41,406 nucleotides of DNA from Acrocarpospora corrugata (GCF_009687845.1 NZ_BLAD01000099.1:1-41406), one strand, 5' to 3'; positions 17,319-27,257 are shown, numbered from the stretch's first letter. Numbers and translations: made by a program. Notes: generated by a model not told the origin, from the letters alone.

Positions 17319-20300
17319 ATGAGCGATGATCTGCTGTCTGGTGGGGCTGGCGACCCGGTTCTGTCGATCCCGTCGCCGGGCGCGATCCGGGACGAGCTGG
17401 CCAAGCTGGTGGTGAGGGACTTGCTCGGGCCGGTGGGCGGCGAGTTGGAGGAGGTCCCGGATTCGCCGACCGACTGGTATGTACTCGGGCGGCTGTCGCC
17501 GAACGGCACCACGATCATGCCGGAGGAACTGGACGCCTCGCTCGGCGACAGTGAACTGCTGGGCATGGACGAGGGGTCGCCGGACGCCGACGCGCCGAAC
17601 GTACCGAGCCTGAGCCCGTCGTCGGTCGGCTTCACTGCACGGGTGCGCGGCGACGTTGATCGCCTGGAAGTCACCGGGACGTGGGCGCGCTATGTCCGCG
17701 ACCACTCGACGAACCCGAGTGCCGAGAAGCTGATCTGGCGGCGTGAGCCACACAGGGGTGGCCTCCAGGTCGAGCTGGCCGAGGGGCCAGTGCCACCACT
17801 CGTTCTCGACACCGAGGACAAGAACGTGGTGCTGCGCGGGCGAGTGCGCCGCTTCCAGGAAGACTGGCTGGTCTCGCTATTCCTGGTCAACACGACGGAA
17901 ACCGAGGCGAACTCCGCGCCGCACTGGGTCTTCCAGGCCGAGCTTGCGGCGGCCGGGGTGGACGGTGCGGCGGTGTTCTTGCCCCGTCACGCGCCCGGCT
18001 CCGGCGGCGACACCGCTGACCGGGGCGAACAGCAGCGGCTGGCGATGGCCTACCGGTTCAGCCCGGAGTTCGCGGTCGGGCACGGCACCGGGGTGCACTC
18101 GACGGCCAGCGGTGCCGACCCGATGACCGCGGTCACGATCCAGACTAAAGCCGCCCCGGCATACGACATCGCGCAAACCGACGCGCCGTCGATCGAAGAC
18201 GACCCAGACCTGCCAGAGCTGGCAGAGTTGCTGGTCGACATGAAGGAACTGTCCGAGCGTGACCCGCAGGAACTGCGGGCGGGGCTGATGCCGCTGGTCG
18301 CCGGATACCGTGCGTGGATCGGGCGGGCCGAGGCCCGGATCGGGCAGGCCGGCCAGCATCTCGACGAATACGCGACCCAGGCCGGGGAGGCGCTGGTTGA
18401 GGCCAAGCGGGCGGCGGACCGGATCGAGGCGGGGATCGAGCTGGTGCTGGGAAACGCGGAGGCCCTGGCCGCGTTCCGGTTCGCGAACAGCGCGATGCAC
18501 CTGCAGCGCGTACACACACGGGTAGCCGCAGCCCGGCGACGGGACGACTCCCGCAGCCTCGACGAGGTCCTCTCCAAGGAGGACAAGTCGGCCAACCGGT
18601 CCTGGCGTCCGTTTCAGCTCGCGTTCCTGCTGCTGAACCTACCCGCGCTGACCGACCCGGCACACCCGGAGCGCACCACGGGGGCCGAGGCGGTGGCGGA
18701 TCTGCTGTGGTTCCCCACCGGCGGCGGCAAGACCGAGGCGTACCTCGGTCTGACCGCCTACACCTTGGCCATCCGCAGGCTCCGGCCGGGTCTGGGCGGT
18801 CTCGACGCGCGCCACGGAGTCGCGGTCCTAATGCGCTACACCCTGCGGCTGCTGACGATCCAGCAGTTCCAGCGCGCCACCGCGCTGATCTGCGCGTGCG
18901 AGATGCTGCGCCGCAAGGACGAGACCCAGTGGGGCGAGGCGCCATTCCGGATCGGCCTCTGGGTCGGGGGGAAGGTCTCCCCGAATACGACCGACAAGGC
19001 CGCCGACTGGGTCAGAGAGGTACGTCGGGCCAGCGGCAGGCCCGCGCAAAACTCCGGGTCGCCCTACCAGCTGACCAGCTGCCCATGGTGCGGCACGAAG
19101 ATCGAGAAGGGGAAGGACATCGAGGTCGACAAGACGCTGCGCCGCACCTATCTGCGCTGCCCCGACCTGTTCGACTGCCCCTTCGGCAGCGGCGACCCAA
19201 ACGGGGAAGGCCTGCCAGTCGTCGTGGTCGACGAGGAAATCTACCGGCTGCTCCCGAGCCTGGTGATCGCGACCGTCGACAAGTTCGCGCAGCTGGCCTG
19301 GAACGGGCGCACCCAGTCCCTGTTCGGACGGGCCTCACGGAGCTGCTCCCGGCACGGCTACGTCACAGCCCAGATGGCCGATGAGGACTGGGAGGCCGCC
19401 AGCCACCTCGCTGAAGGTCGTCATCCCGCGGCGACGACCACCGTAGCCACACAGGTGCGTCCGCCGGACCTCATCGTCCAGGACGAACTGCACCTAATCT
19501 CCGGTCCGCTCGGCTCGCTGACCGGACTGTACGAAGCCGCCGTGGACCGCCTGGCCACCTGGGAGTATGAGCCCGGCAAATCGGCGCGACCAAAAGTGAT
19601 CGCCTCGACGGCCACCGTCCGGCGCGCCGAGCGGCAGATCCATGCGCTCTTCGACCGGCGTACCGAGGTCTTCCCGCCGCAAGGCCTGGAGATCGGCGAC
19701 AACTTCTTCGCCCGGCAGCGGCCCACGGATTCGCATCCGGGCCGCCGCTACATCGGGATCTGCGCCCAGGGGGTGCGCACGAAGTCCACGATGATCCGCG
19801 TATACGTCGCAGTGCTCGCCGCCGCACAGACCGTGCACAAGAAGTACGGTCAGAACTCGGTCACCGACCCCTACATGACGCTGGTCGGCTACTTCAACAG
19901 CCTGCGCGACCTAGGCGGCATGCGCCTGTCGGTCGAGGACGACGTCTCCACCCGGCTGGAGCGGATCAACGAACGCGGGCTGACCCGTCGCTACGACCTG
20001 CGACTCGACGAGCTAACCTCGCGCCTGAGCTCGGAGAAGATCCCCGACATCCTGCAGCAACTGGAGTACACCTTCCCCCGGGTAAACAAACTGACGCCGA
20101 TCGACGTCCTCCTAGCCACCAACATGATCGCGGTCGGGGTCGACGTGTCCCGGCTAGGCGTCATGGTCGTGGCCAACCAGCCCAAGTCCACCGCCGAGTA
20201 CATCCAGGCCACCAGCCGCGTCGGCCGAGCCGCTCCCGGCCTGGTGTTCACCGTGTTCAACTGGGCTCGACCACGCGACCTGTCGCATTACGAAACCTTC

Positions 20301-20846
20301 GAGCACTTCCATGCCACCGTGTACCGGCACGTCGAAGCGCTCTCCGTCACCCCGTTCGCGGAACGCGCCATCGACCGGGGCCTGACCGGGGTGCTGGCCT
20401 CGCTGGCCCGCAACCTTGAGGCCTCCGACAACGGCAACTCGGGCGCGCAGACCTTCGACACGCGTGGCGGCAAGGCCGACCACATCGTGCGTTACCTGGA
20501 GCGCCGGGCGGGCGACGTCGCCACCGAACGGGCAGTGGCCACCCGGGTCCGGGAGGAACTCGACAGCATCCTGGATCTGTGGGCGCGCGAGCAGCGCCGC
20601 CCGGCGACCCGGCTCGTCTTCGACGCCAAGGGCAAGGCCGATGACATCGTCGCTCTGCTGCACGGCCCGGACTCCGGCCCGTGGCGGCGTATGACCTGTC
20701 CGACTTCGCTGCGGGAGGTCGAGCCGGGCATCCGGCTGGTGCTACGGACCGCACCGGGTAGCGCCGACGACCATGACGAGCATCCGTTCCTCGCCCGCAC
20801 GAACCCGGACGCCGACAATGCTGGACAGCGAGGGGACCTGTCGTGA
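17319..20846 (+). CDS. drmA: DISARM helicase-domain protein DrmA
   Basis: 1175 residues. A Walker A-like FPTGGGKTEAY lies near residue 466, a DExH-type motif IVQDELHLISG near 720, and helicase motif VI QATSRVGRAAPG near 961. A Cys-rich insert (CPWCGTKI near 588, CPDLFDCPF about 27 residues later) probably binds zinc. DrmA is one of the three core genes shared by both DISARM classes and forms a DNA-binding complex with DrmB. Its TGA overlaps the drmB GTG (GTGA), so the pair is translationally coupled. The reading frame is unbroken and third positions are strongly GC, like the rest of the operon. Confidence 0.94.
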   Translation: MSDDLLSGGAGDPVLSIPSPGAIRDELAKLVVRDLLGPVGGELEEVPDSPTDWYVLGRLSPNGTTIMPEELDASLGDSELLGMDEGSPDADAPNVPSLSPSSVGFTARVRGDVDRLEVTGTWARYVRDHSTNPSAEKLIWRREPHRGGLQVELAEGPVPPLVLDTEDKNVVLRGRVRRFQEDWLVSLFLVNTTETEANSAPHWVFQAELAAAGVDGAAVFLPRHAPGSGGDTADRGEQQRLAMAYRFSPEFAVGHGTGVHSTASGADPMTAVTIQTKAAPAYDIAQTDAPSIEDDPDLPELAELLVDMKELSERDPQELRAGLMPLVAGYRAWIGRAEARIGQAGQHLDEYATQAGEALVEAKRAADRIEAGIELVLGNAEALAAFRFANSAMHLQRVHTRVAAARRRDDSRSLDEVLSKEDKSANRSWRPFQLAFLLLNLPALTDPAHPERTTGAEAVADLLWFPTGGGKTEAYLGLTAYTLAIRRLRPGLGGLDARHGVAVLMRYTLRLLTIQQFQRATALICACEMLRRKDETQWGEAPFRIGLWVGGKVSPNTTDKAADWVREVRRASGRPAQNSGSPYQLTSCPWCGTKIEKGKDIEVDKTLRRTYLRCPDLFDCPFGSGDPNGEGLPVVVVDEEIYRLLPSLVIATVDKFAQLAWNGRTQSLFGRASRSCSRHGYVTAQMADEDWEAASHLAEGRHPAATTTVATQVRPPDLIVQDELHLISGPLGSLTGLYEAAVDRLATWEYEPGKSARPKVIASTATVRRAERQIHALFDRRTEVFPPQGLEIGDNFFARQRPTDSHPGRRYIGICAQGVRTKSTMIRVYVAVLAAAQTVHKKYGQNSVTDPYMTLVGYFNSLRDLGGMRLSVEDDVSTRLERINERGLTRRYDLRLDELTSRLSSEKIPDILQQLEYTFPRVNKLTPIDVLLATNMIAVGVDVSRLGVMVVANQPKSTAEYIQATSRVGRAAPGLVFTVFNWARPRDLSHYETFEHFHATVYRHVEALSVTPFAERAIDRGLTGVLASLARNLEASDNGNSGAQTFDTRGGKADHIVRYLERRAGDVATERAVATRVREELDSILDLWAREQRRPATRLVFDAKGKADDIVALLHGPDSGPWRRMTCPTSLREVEPGIRLVLRTAPGSADDHDEHPFLARTNPDADNAGQRGDLS

Positions 20847-22726
20847 CCATTGCCGAGGACAGCTCACGGTCGGTGAACGACCTGCGGGTCGGGGAGCTGA
20901 GGCCCAGCCAGCTGCTGCACACCTACGGCGTCGGTGCGGTCGCGGATCTGCCGAACCTCTCAGTGATGATCCTCGGGCTGGACGAGTGGGCGCTGGAGAA
21001 GGCCGCGATCATCCCCGAGGAACGGCTGCTGGCGGCGGTGCGTAGCAAGCTTGGCTCCCAAGTGCAGAACCTGCGGATGCCGCCGTACGTACCGGAAGAT
21101 TCCAACGATGCGAACGGGGCCTGGTCTCGGATCGGTGTGCCGGTCGCGGTCTTCCCTGGCTGGCTGCGTTGCACCGACAACCGGTGCAACCGGCTCGCCC
21201 CGGCAGGTTCCGGTCTCTTCCACCTGCTGCCCAGCAGTTACGCGCCTGACCAGACCCGCTATGTCCACTCCTGCCGCGACAGCGGCCGCAAGAGGCCAAC
21301 TGCAGTGCCCGCCAGGTTCGTTTCAGCCTGCCCCGCTGGGCATGTGGACGATTTCCCTTGGTTGTACTTCGTCCACCGCGGAGCTCCGTACGGGCCGGGC
21401 CACACTCTGAAGCTGGTCGAGCGCGGCACTACCGGTGAGGCGGCGAACATCTTCGTCGAGTGCTCCTGTGAGGTGAATGCACGGTCAATGGCCGAGGCGA
21501 TCGGTACCCGAAGCGAGCAAGTGCTCCCGGCCTGCCGGGGCCGTCACCCGCACCTAGGCACCTTCGAGTTGTGCTCCGAACAGACGCGGACCATGGCGCT
21601 GGGCGCGACGAACGGCTGGTTCGCGATGCAGCTGCGGGTCTTCTCCATCCCGCGCGCGGACGACCCAGTCGACAGTGCCGTGGCCGAACATTGGAACGGA
21701 CTACGCGTCCTGGCGGAGCTCCCACCTGAAGTCGCGCGTATGGTCTTGCCGACCCAGGTGATGTGGCCACAACTTGAGCGCTTCGGTGTGGACCGGGTAC
21801 TGCAGGCGGTTAAACGACGCCAGAACGCGCAGCAAACCCCCGTCTCCGAGGACTCCGACGCATTGGACATCGCCGGACCGGAGTGGGGAGCTTTCACCGG
21901 CGCCCCCCAGAACCACCCTGACTTCAGCGCCAGCGACGAACCTGTCCCGGCCGTGCACCGCGCCTGGCTGAGCGAGGTGCGCCTGGTCAAGCGGCTGCGT
22001 GAAGTGTCGGCCCTGTATGGGTTCAGTCGGATCGACGCGCCGGAATGGGGCTCGGCGACCAGCGGCGGCTCGGCCGAGGAGGAGAACCGTGCCCCCCTGT
22101 CCAGCACCGCACCGACCTGGGTGCCGTGCGCCGAGACCCGAGGGGAGGGTATCTTCCTGCGCTTCGACGACCAGAAAGTCGCCGCCTGGGAACAGGACCC
22201 GAACGTCATCCGGCGTACGAGAACCCTGATGGAAGCACACCGGAAATGGTGCGCCCAGCGCCGGATGGAAGCGGATTGGCCGGGTATCCGCTATGTACTG
22301 TTGCACACCTTCGCCCACGTAATGATCCGCGAGGTCGCCCTCGAATGCGGGTACGGAGCCTCCGGGATCGGAGAGCGGATCTACGCACGCGCCGGGAAGG
22401 ATCCGATGGCCGGGATCCTGCTGTACACGGCAGCCCCCGACAGCGAGGGCACCCTCGGCGGCCTGGTCAGCCTCGGCGGACAGCACCGACTTGGCACCCT
22501 GATCGGCCAGGCACTCGAAGCCGCGCGATTATGCGGCTCAGACCCCCTGTGCGCCGACCACAACCCGATCGTCCACAGCCGTCTGCACGGCGCGGCCTGC
22601 CACGCCTGCCTGTTCGCCGCGGAAACCTCCTGCGAGCGCGGCAACCACTTCCTGGACCGCGAACTGCTCGTCGAAACGTTCAGCGGCCGGGCCGGCGGGT
22701 TCTTCACACAGTTCTCCACAACGTGA
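20843..22726 (+). CDS. drmB: DISARM DUF1998 protein DrmB
   Basis: 627 residues, the usual size for DrmB. The C-terminal DUF1998 region is clear: LLHTFAHVMIREVALECGY, GILLYTAAPDSEGTLGGLV, then Cys clusters in DPLCADHNP and HGAACHACLFAAETSC that look like zinc ligands. A second Cys group lies earlier (CTDNRCNRL near residue 113; CPAGHVDDFPW near 163). DrmB partners DrmA. GTG start overlaps drmA and the stop overlaps the drmC GTG, both by 4 bp. Intact. Confidence 0.94.
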   Translation: MTIAEDSSRSVNDLRVGELRPSQLLHTYGVGAVADLPNLSVMILGLDEWALEKAAIIPEERLLAAVRSKLGSQVQNLRMPPYVPEDSNDANGAWSRIGVPVAVFPGWLRCTDNRCNRLAPAGSGLFHLLPSSYAPDQTRYVHSCRDSGRKRPTAVPARFVSACPAGHVDDFPWLYFVHRGAPYGPGHTLKLVERGTTGEAANIFVECSCEVNARSMAEAIGTRSEQVLPACRGRHPHLGTFELCSEQTRTMALGATNGWFAMQLRVFSIPRADDPVDSAVAEHWNGLRVLAELPPEVARMVLPTQVMWPQLERFGVDRVLQAVKRRQNAQQTPVSEDSDALDIAGPEWGAFTGAPQNHPDFSASDEPVPAVHRAWLSEVRLVKRLREVSALYGFSRIDAPEWGSATSGGSAEEENRAPLSSTAPTWVPCAETRGEGIFLRFDDQKVAAWEQDPNVIRRTRTLMEAHRKWCAQRRMEADWPGIRYVLLHTFAHVMIREVALECGYGASGIGERIYARAGKDPMAGILLYTAAPDSEGTLGGLVSLGGQHRLGTLIGQALEAARLCGSDPLCADHNPIVHSRLHGAACHACLFAAETSCERGNHFLDRELLVETFSGRAGGFFTQFSTT

Positions 22727-23568
22727 CCGGCCTCGACATCCCCCAGACAGCTCCGCCCCTCTCCCACGTGCTGTCCGAGCTCGTCGCCAGCCTCCCGGAA
22801 ACCCACCTCACCGCCTGGATCCGCGTCCTGCGCACTATCGCGACCCCCGACGAGCGGACCGAGGCCCGCCTCGCCACGGCGCACCCCGGCGCCGGAATCG
22901 GACCTCGCGCCAGCCTGTTGGTGACCTCATGGATGGCCACCAACGCACAGCTGCCAGGTTCAGCCGTCGCTCTCGCCCTCGAAGCCGCCAGCCATCGCTA
23001 CGAGCAGGACCTCGCCTCCCACCATATCGAGATCGTCGTCTCCGGCCCGGTGAGCGACTCGGTCCCCATCAGACTGACCGCGTCCGTCGCCGTCAAGGTG
23101 ATCCGGGCCGCGACCAGCAGGCTCCTGATCACGAGCTACGCCGCGTTCGGCATCCGGGAGATCGTCAGCGAGATCTGGGCAGCAGCGGAGCGGGGTGTCA
23201 GCGTAGACCTCATCCTGGAGACCGCCCGTTCTTCCGGCGGGAAGCTGGGAGGAGACAGCGACGGCCGTACCGCCTTCCACGACCTTCGCTTCCACCCGGA
23301 CGTGCACTTGTGGCAATGGGCGAACGACCAGCGGCACGGCCCCGGAGGCCGACGTGGCAGCATGCACGCCAAGGTCATCGCCGCCGACCGGGCCATCGCT
23401 TTCCTCGGCAGTGCGAACCTCACTGACAACGCGTACACCGACAACCTGGAAATCGGCGCGATCATCCACGACCTCACAGCAGTCGCCAACCTCGTCGACC
23501 ACTTCACAACCCTGATGCGCTCAGAGGACGGCCCTTTGACCCGACTGTCCTGGTCCCCACGCCCATAG
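22723..23568 (+). CDS. drmC: DISARM phospholipase D-family protein DrmC
   Basis: 281 residues with one PLD/HKD motif: MHAKVIAADRAIAFLGSANL near residue 213 (His, Lys, downstream Asp and Gly-Ser-x-Asn). This family includes nucleases. GTG at 22723 overlaps the drmB stop by 4 bp (GTGA). A longer in-frame extension back to 22045 overlaps drmB and is rejected. DrmC is the last gene of the class 1 operon and completes the set D-MI-A-B-C. It converges on the downstream nuclease gene across a 236-bp gap that holds repeat copy A. Confidence 0.93.
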   Translation: MTGLDIPQTAPPLSHVLSELVASLPETHLTAWIRVLRTIATPDERTEARLATAHPGAGIGPRASLLVTSWMATNAQLPGSAVALALEAASHRYEQDLASHHIEIVVSGPVSDSVPIRLTASVAVKVIRAATSRLLITSYAAFGIREIVSEIWAAAERGVSVDLILETARSSGGKLGGDSDGRTAFHDLRFHPDVHLWQWANDQRHGPGGRRGSMHAKVIAADRAIAFLGSANLTDNAYTDNLEIGAIIHDLTAVANLVDHFTTLMRSEDGPLTRLSWSPRP

Positions 23569-23610
23569 CCATCGAGCTCCCAGATCCGCAAACCCATCAA
23601 CGCTACGCCC

Positions 23611-23670
23611 TGCCGAAAACCTTATCCGCGCGGTTCAAGCGGCATGTAATACTCGTGCAGGACTCCGCCG
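23611..23670 (-). repeat. Boundary repeat copy A (transposase 3'-end scar)
   Basis: Reads TGCCGAAAAC...GGTTCAAGCGGCATG...GACTCCGCCG on the plus strand. It is closely similar to the copy at 35437 and partly to those at 36140 and 40068, all in the same orientation. On the minus strand it encodes GGVLHEYY, like the C-terminus of integrase-core transposases (GGVLHEY in copy B). It sits in the gap just after DISARM. Confidence 0.6.
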
Positions 23671-23804
23671 GGCCACGGCCCCGGCATCTCGAAGTTTTGA
23701 CCGAGTTTGATTGCTTGCGGGCGGCTGGCGCCCCCCCGTCAGTAATAACTGATCCAAGCCGCTTTGCGTTGAGGGCGTAGGCCGACCTCGCCGCCTCCAA
23801 CGAT

Positions 23805-24809
23805 TCAACTAGCGTCTGGTGACACCACCGTGATCTGCGGCATCGGCAAGCTCTGGAGAAACTGCAGCTTGGAGACCTCGGGGAAGCAGATGGGTCTCGG
23901 CTCCGCTGGCGGCTTCGGCTTCTTGTTGTCCGTTGCCTGCCACTTGATCGTTGTCGTCTGCTCCGTTGGGTCGGTTACACCTACCCAAACGGCCGGGCGC
24001 CCACCTATCGGAGCCTCGGCCGCGCCGTACTCTCTCCCGTCAAGTTTGGTGAGGACGAGCGGCACTTCGGTCTGAGCGATACGGAGGTTCCCCTCGATGA
24101 TCAGCGTTTCCAGGAGAATTTGCTCACCGAGCTCCTCGTCGATGAGCTGGTAACCGAGGACCGCGAGGGGAACCCCCACGGTGAAACTGGTCACCTCCTC
24201 TTTGTCCGGGTACTCGTGGGCTGTCGTCTGAATATGGCGCACGACGTCAGGGTGGTTCAAAAGCTCTAGCGCCAGGAAAGCTATCGGGCCTTTGGCAAGT
24301 CCGTCCTTATCGAATACCGGCACGTTCAGTTCGGCCTCGCCGCAGATCCCCGTCCCGTCCGGCCTCCGAGCAAGTGCTGTGCAAGACGTCGGGTCGTACC
24401 CGATCGCTTCGACGTAGAACTTCGTGCTGACCGGCTTGCCATCCACCTCGATGGCTTCTGGCTTGAGCGCCCTGACCTTCGGTGCATGCTTCGCGATCTT
24501 CGCCAGCGCTGGTGCCGTGAAGCCGGCTTTCGAGACGATCAGAAGTTTGTCGGTCGGCAAGTCCTCGTGCTTCTGAATCAGCGATTCGACCAGAGGGAGA
24601 GCGAGGGGACGGGTACGTTCCGACACCTCGATGCCGATACGGATCGGCTCTCCGTCAAACTTTCCCTCTACGACGATGTCGACCTCTCGGTAGACACCCG
24701 CTGACTGGTCGTACAGTTCCTTGGACTCCGTGACGGTTGCCCCCGTATCTGCGTAAAGCTCTCGAAAGAGACGGACAACGACTTGAAAGGGCGTCGAGCG
24801 CTTTGGCAT
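23805..24809 (-). CDS. Restriction endonuclease-like (PD-(D/E)XK, Mrr-type) protein
   Basis: 334 residues. The N-terminal third has the layout of a type IV/Mrr-like PD-(D/E)XK nuclease: a first helix (VVVRLFRELY), then REVDIVVEG with Asp44, a strand IRIGIEVS with Glu61, and a following helix (LVESLIQKHEDL). The usual ExK lysine is replaced: the motif reads Glu61-Val-Ser63. The rest (about 120-334) has no domain I recognise. ATG at 24809 (MPKRSTPF) is preferred; the frame is open further upstream to 25118 but enters the antisense of a monooxygenase relic. It is convergent with DISARM and sits in the defence zone. It might be a modified-DNA restriction enzyme or a catalytically altered relative. 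Confident in the fold, not in activity. Confidence 0.65.
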   Translation of the reverse strand: MPKRSTPFQVVVRLFRELYADTGATVTESKELYDQSAGVYREVDIVVEGKFDGEPIRIGIEVSERTRPLALPLVESLIQKHEDLPTDKLLIVSKAGFTAPALAKIAKHAPKVRALKPEAIEVDGKPVSTKFYVEAIGYDPTSCTALARRPDGTGICGEAELNVPVFDKDGLAKGPIAFLALELLNHPDVVRHIQTTAHEYPDKEEVTSFTVGVPLAVLGYQLIDEELGEQILLETLIIEGNLRIAQTEVPLVLTKLDGREYGAAEAPIGGRPAVWVGVTDPTEQTTTIKWQATDNKKPKPPAEPRPICFPEVSKLQFLQSLPMPQITVVSPDAS

Positions 24810-24915
24810 AGGTAGAAAGGATAACCCTCCGCTTGAACCTGCCGACAACTCGGCCAATACGAACAAATCCGACCTGACGGACATTAAAGATGAAGCACTT
24901 GCCCTACATGGCGGA

Positions 24916-25740
24916 TCACCACCGGCGAGCTTGGTAACGCGCGTCTCGCCCGACGCCACGCAGCGAGTTGGACGCCGCAGCGCGCTGCCACTTGAGCCCG
25001 AGATACCCCAGCCGTGGGTGCGTTGTGAACACCCCAGGCCGCTGTCGGGGAACTCCGCGGTCGTCCAGCGCCCCGAGTTCTGCCAGGTACGGCAGGTCGG
25101 GCCGGTAGCCGATCGCAAGAAGGATCACTTCAACCCTCTCATGGCTCCCATCGGCCCAGACCACGGATCACGCCCTCCTCGTACAGGCCGGTGAACATCA
25201 GCCGCCGGTCCATTCACCCGTCTCGTAACGAGCCTCGATACCGCCCGCCGTCCAGGACCGGCGCCGTGGGCGCCCTCCCCGCACGGTCTACCGGCCACCA
25301 GTCGAACCCCGCCACGGTGAACCAGAAGTGCAGGTACCTTCCGAGCACTTCCTGATTGACGAACCGGATCGGCTTCCGCGTGGCTAGGGACACCCGCGCG
25401 ACCCCTACGAGTTCGTCGGCGACCTGTACGGCGGAGTTTCCGCCGCCCACCACGACGACCCGTTTGCCCTGCAAGCCGTCCGGGTTCACGTACTCGGCAG
25501 CGTGTACGACTCGTCCGAAGTAGCCAGGCAGTGGAAGTCGTGATGGGTTGCCGAACGATCCGGTGGCGGCGATGAGCGGGGGCGCGGCGAGCGTCTCCCG
25601 CCATCGAGCTTCACCCGGAAACCGCCAGCCCCCGCTTCGACGGCGACCACCCGAGTGCGGGTGCGCCCGCCACCGAAGTGGCGGGGCGCGGCCTCACCGT
25701 ACGCCCATTCTGGCGCGGGCTCCCGATGGAGACGTCCAGA
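24916..25740 (-). pseudogene. Flavin-containing monooxygenase (CzcO/ArsO-like), frameshifted
   Basis: Pieces in different frames line up as one FMO-like NAD(P)/FAD enzyme: GFRVKLDGG, then ETLAAPPLIAATGSFGNP, the NADPH-binding GKRVVVVGGGNSAVQVADEL with KPIRFVNQEVLGRYLHFWF, then RRLMFTGLYEEGVI, then VWADGSHERVEVILLAIGY...LRGVGRDARY. At least three disruptions are seen: near 25600 (frameshift), near 25215 (stop after GGRYR) and near 25160. The N-terminal FAD-binding motif is missing. It is thus a dead remnant. Homologues oxidise small substrates and are often linked to metal/arsenic resistance; that link here is only by family. Confidence 0.8.
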
Positions 25741-25858
25741 ACCTGGACGAAGTGGTCAAATCGCTACCTCCGCCACGGCGAAGCGACCCGGTCCTGATGG
25801 GGGCTCTGATGCCCGGCCAGCTATCCAGCGCCTCATTCGGCCGTCAACGACAGCTGGC

Positions 25859-26076
25859 TCAACGGGATGGGAAGAGTACTCGGACGAGGTCCTCACGGAG
25901 ACGATCCTTCAGGGAAGCGGGGTCGTCGGTGTGCTGGTGAGCAAGGCGAATCGTCGGAATGCCACAGCGCTTCCAGTGCCGATCACGGTCTTCGTCATCC
26001 GCCTTGCGGGTGCGGGCGTAGTGGTGCGGGCCGTCGACTTCGATGAGGACGGCGCGGCCATTGCCGAGGATCGTGA
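25859..26076 (-). pseudogene. C-terminal exon of intron-split AbiJ-N/endonuclease gene
   Basis: Encodes the last 71 residues and stop of the gene whose first 355 codons lie at 32746-31681. It begins with the last two bases of a Phe codon, then TILGNGRAVLIEVDGPHHY and RCGIPTIRLAHQH. This is a PD-(D/E)XK-type endonuclease end (DUF559/Vsr-like), with Glu368-Val-Asp370-Gly-x-His. Joined to the other part the frame is exact: 1066 + 218 = 1284 bases = 428 codons including stop. The fragment has no start of its own and should be non-functional. Confidence 0.85.
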
Positions 26077-26842
26077 GTGCGCCGTGAGGCGCAGTGATTC
26101 GAGTGGAGGTGAGAGACCTTCGCCGCCGATCCCGTCGCAGCGGGACGGTGGAGCTGAGGGCAGCCGTGCGACGTGAGGTCGCACGTTGTGAGTGATCACG
26201 TCATCTTGGAGGTCAGTCGATGAGGGTGTGATCCGGTCCAGTGTCCGTAGGACCGTCCCCGCTCTGGCGTGCGTCGCGGGTGACCGCGGGGTGCGGAGCC
26301 CAGGGTGAGAGCCGAAGCCGTTCCCGTTCCATCCGGGGATGGCGGGCGAGGGGAAGGCCGGACGGGTGAACGTGAGTGAATCTTCGTATGCTCCGTTATC
26401 AGCAGCTCCGCCGATGGGATGTTCCAGCGGGGTATAGGGCTGGCCGCTGGGAAGCGGCAGGCGCCGGTCAGAGAGGCTGCGCTGGCCGGGAGGGCACCGC
26501 CGCCCCGGAGTAAAGAAGGCACCCACCCCGGCCGTGTCTCACGCGTGTGGAACACGGGAACCCCGACAGAGTCCGGCCCGCCTGTATGGCGGGCGGTAGG
26601 CCGACCGTGAGGAGAGCGGAATCCTCTGGCGGGAACAGGATGCCCAACAAGCGAATGCCGGTGGGCGAAAGTCGACAGGAAACCAGGACAGCAGGGCGGG
26701 TCCTCCAGACCGCCCGTTCTGGATAACTGGCCGGATACCGGGCCTGGTGCTCGGGCTCCGAAAGGGGCGCTGACGTGGGCAGGTGAGCCTTTGAAGCGAT
26801 GTAGTTCGATCCGCCGGAACCGAAGGGCAAGTTGGACACCTC

Positions 26843-27235
26843 ATGGTGAACGGACCCCAGGACGTGGGCCTCGATTGGGAGGCCGTCGATTGGCGGCTGC
26901 ACGAGGAGAACGTACGGCGGTTGAGGCAGCGGATCTTCAAGGCGGCGCAGGAGCAGGACTGGCCCAAGGTCAGGAATCTGCAGAAGCTGATGCTGCGGAG
27001 TTGGAGCAACACGCTGGTGAGCGTGCGGCGGGCGACGCAGCGCAATGCTGGCCGCAAGACGGCTGGGGTTGATGGGCAGGTCGCGTTGACCTCCCCGGCC
27101 AGGGCGGAGTTGGCGGTGCGGGTGCATCGGGATGCTTCGTCGTGGCGGCCTCGGCCGGTCAAGCGGGTGTATATACCCAAGGCGGGTAACCGTGTGAAGC
27201 TTCGGCCGCTCGGGATTCCGACGGAGACGGCATAG
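26843..27235 (+). pseudogene. Group II intron reverse transcriptase/maturase, N-terminal part
   Basis: 130 residues: LRQRIFKAAQEQDWPKVRNLQ, SNTLVSVRRATQRNAGRKTAGVDG (RT0/RT1 region), then VKRVYIPKAGNRVKLRPLGIPT, where the family normally continues with an (I/V)xDRVVQ block. Here it runs into foreign sequence and stops (TAG at 27233). The missing continuation is found 3.3 kb downstream at 30488. Interrupted by the serine-recombinase element. Confidence 0.88.
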
Positions 27236-27257
27236 TGCCGGACCGTCCAATGATCCT

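Noticed and set aside
22045-23568. 507-codon open frame as an extended DrmC
   Set aside because: The first 226 codons overlap drmB and are Arg/Pro-rich shadow. GTG at 22723 overlaps the drmB stop in the usual way.
25655-26176. 173-codon plus-strand frame across the nuclease exon
   Set aside because: It is the complement of the real minus-strand EVDGPHHY coding sequence and crosses the intron border.
26226-26230. GTGTG as an alternative intron 5' end
   Set aside because: Only GTGCG at 26077 restores an in-frame, family-consistent protein when the flanks are joined.
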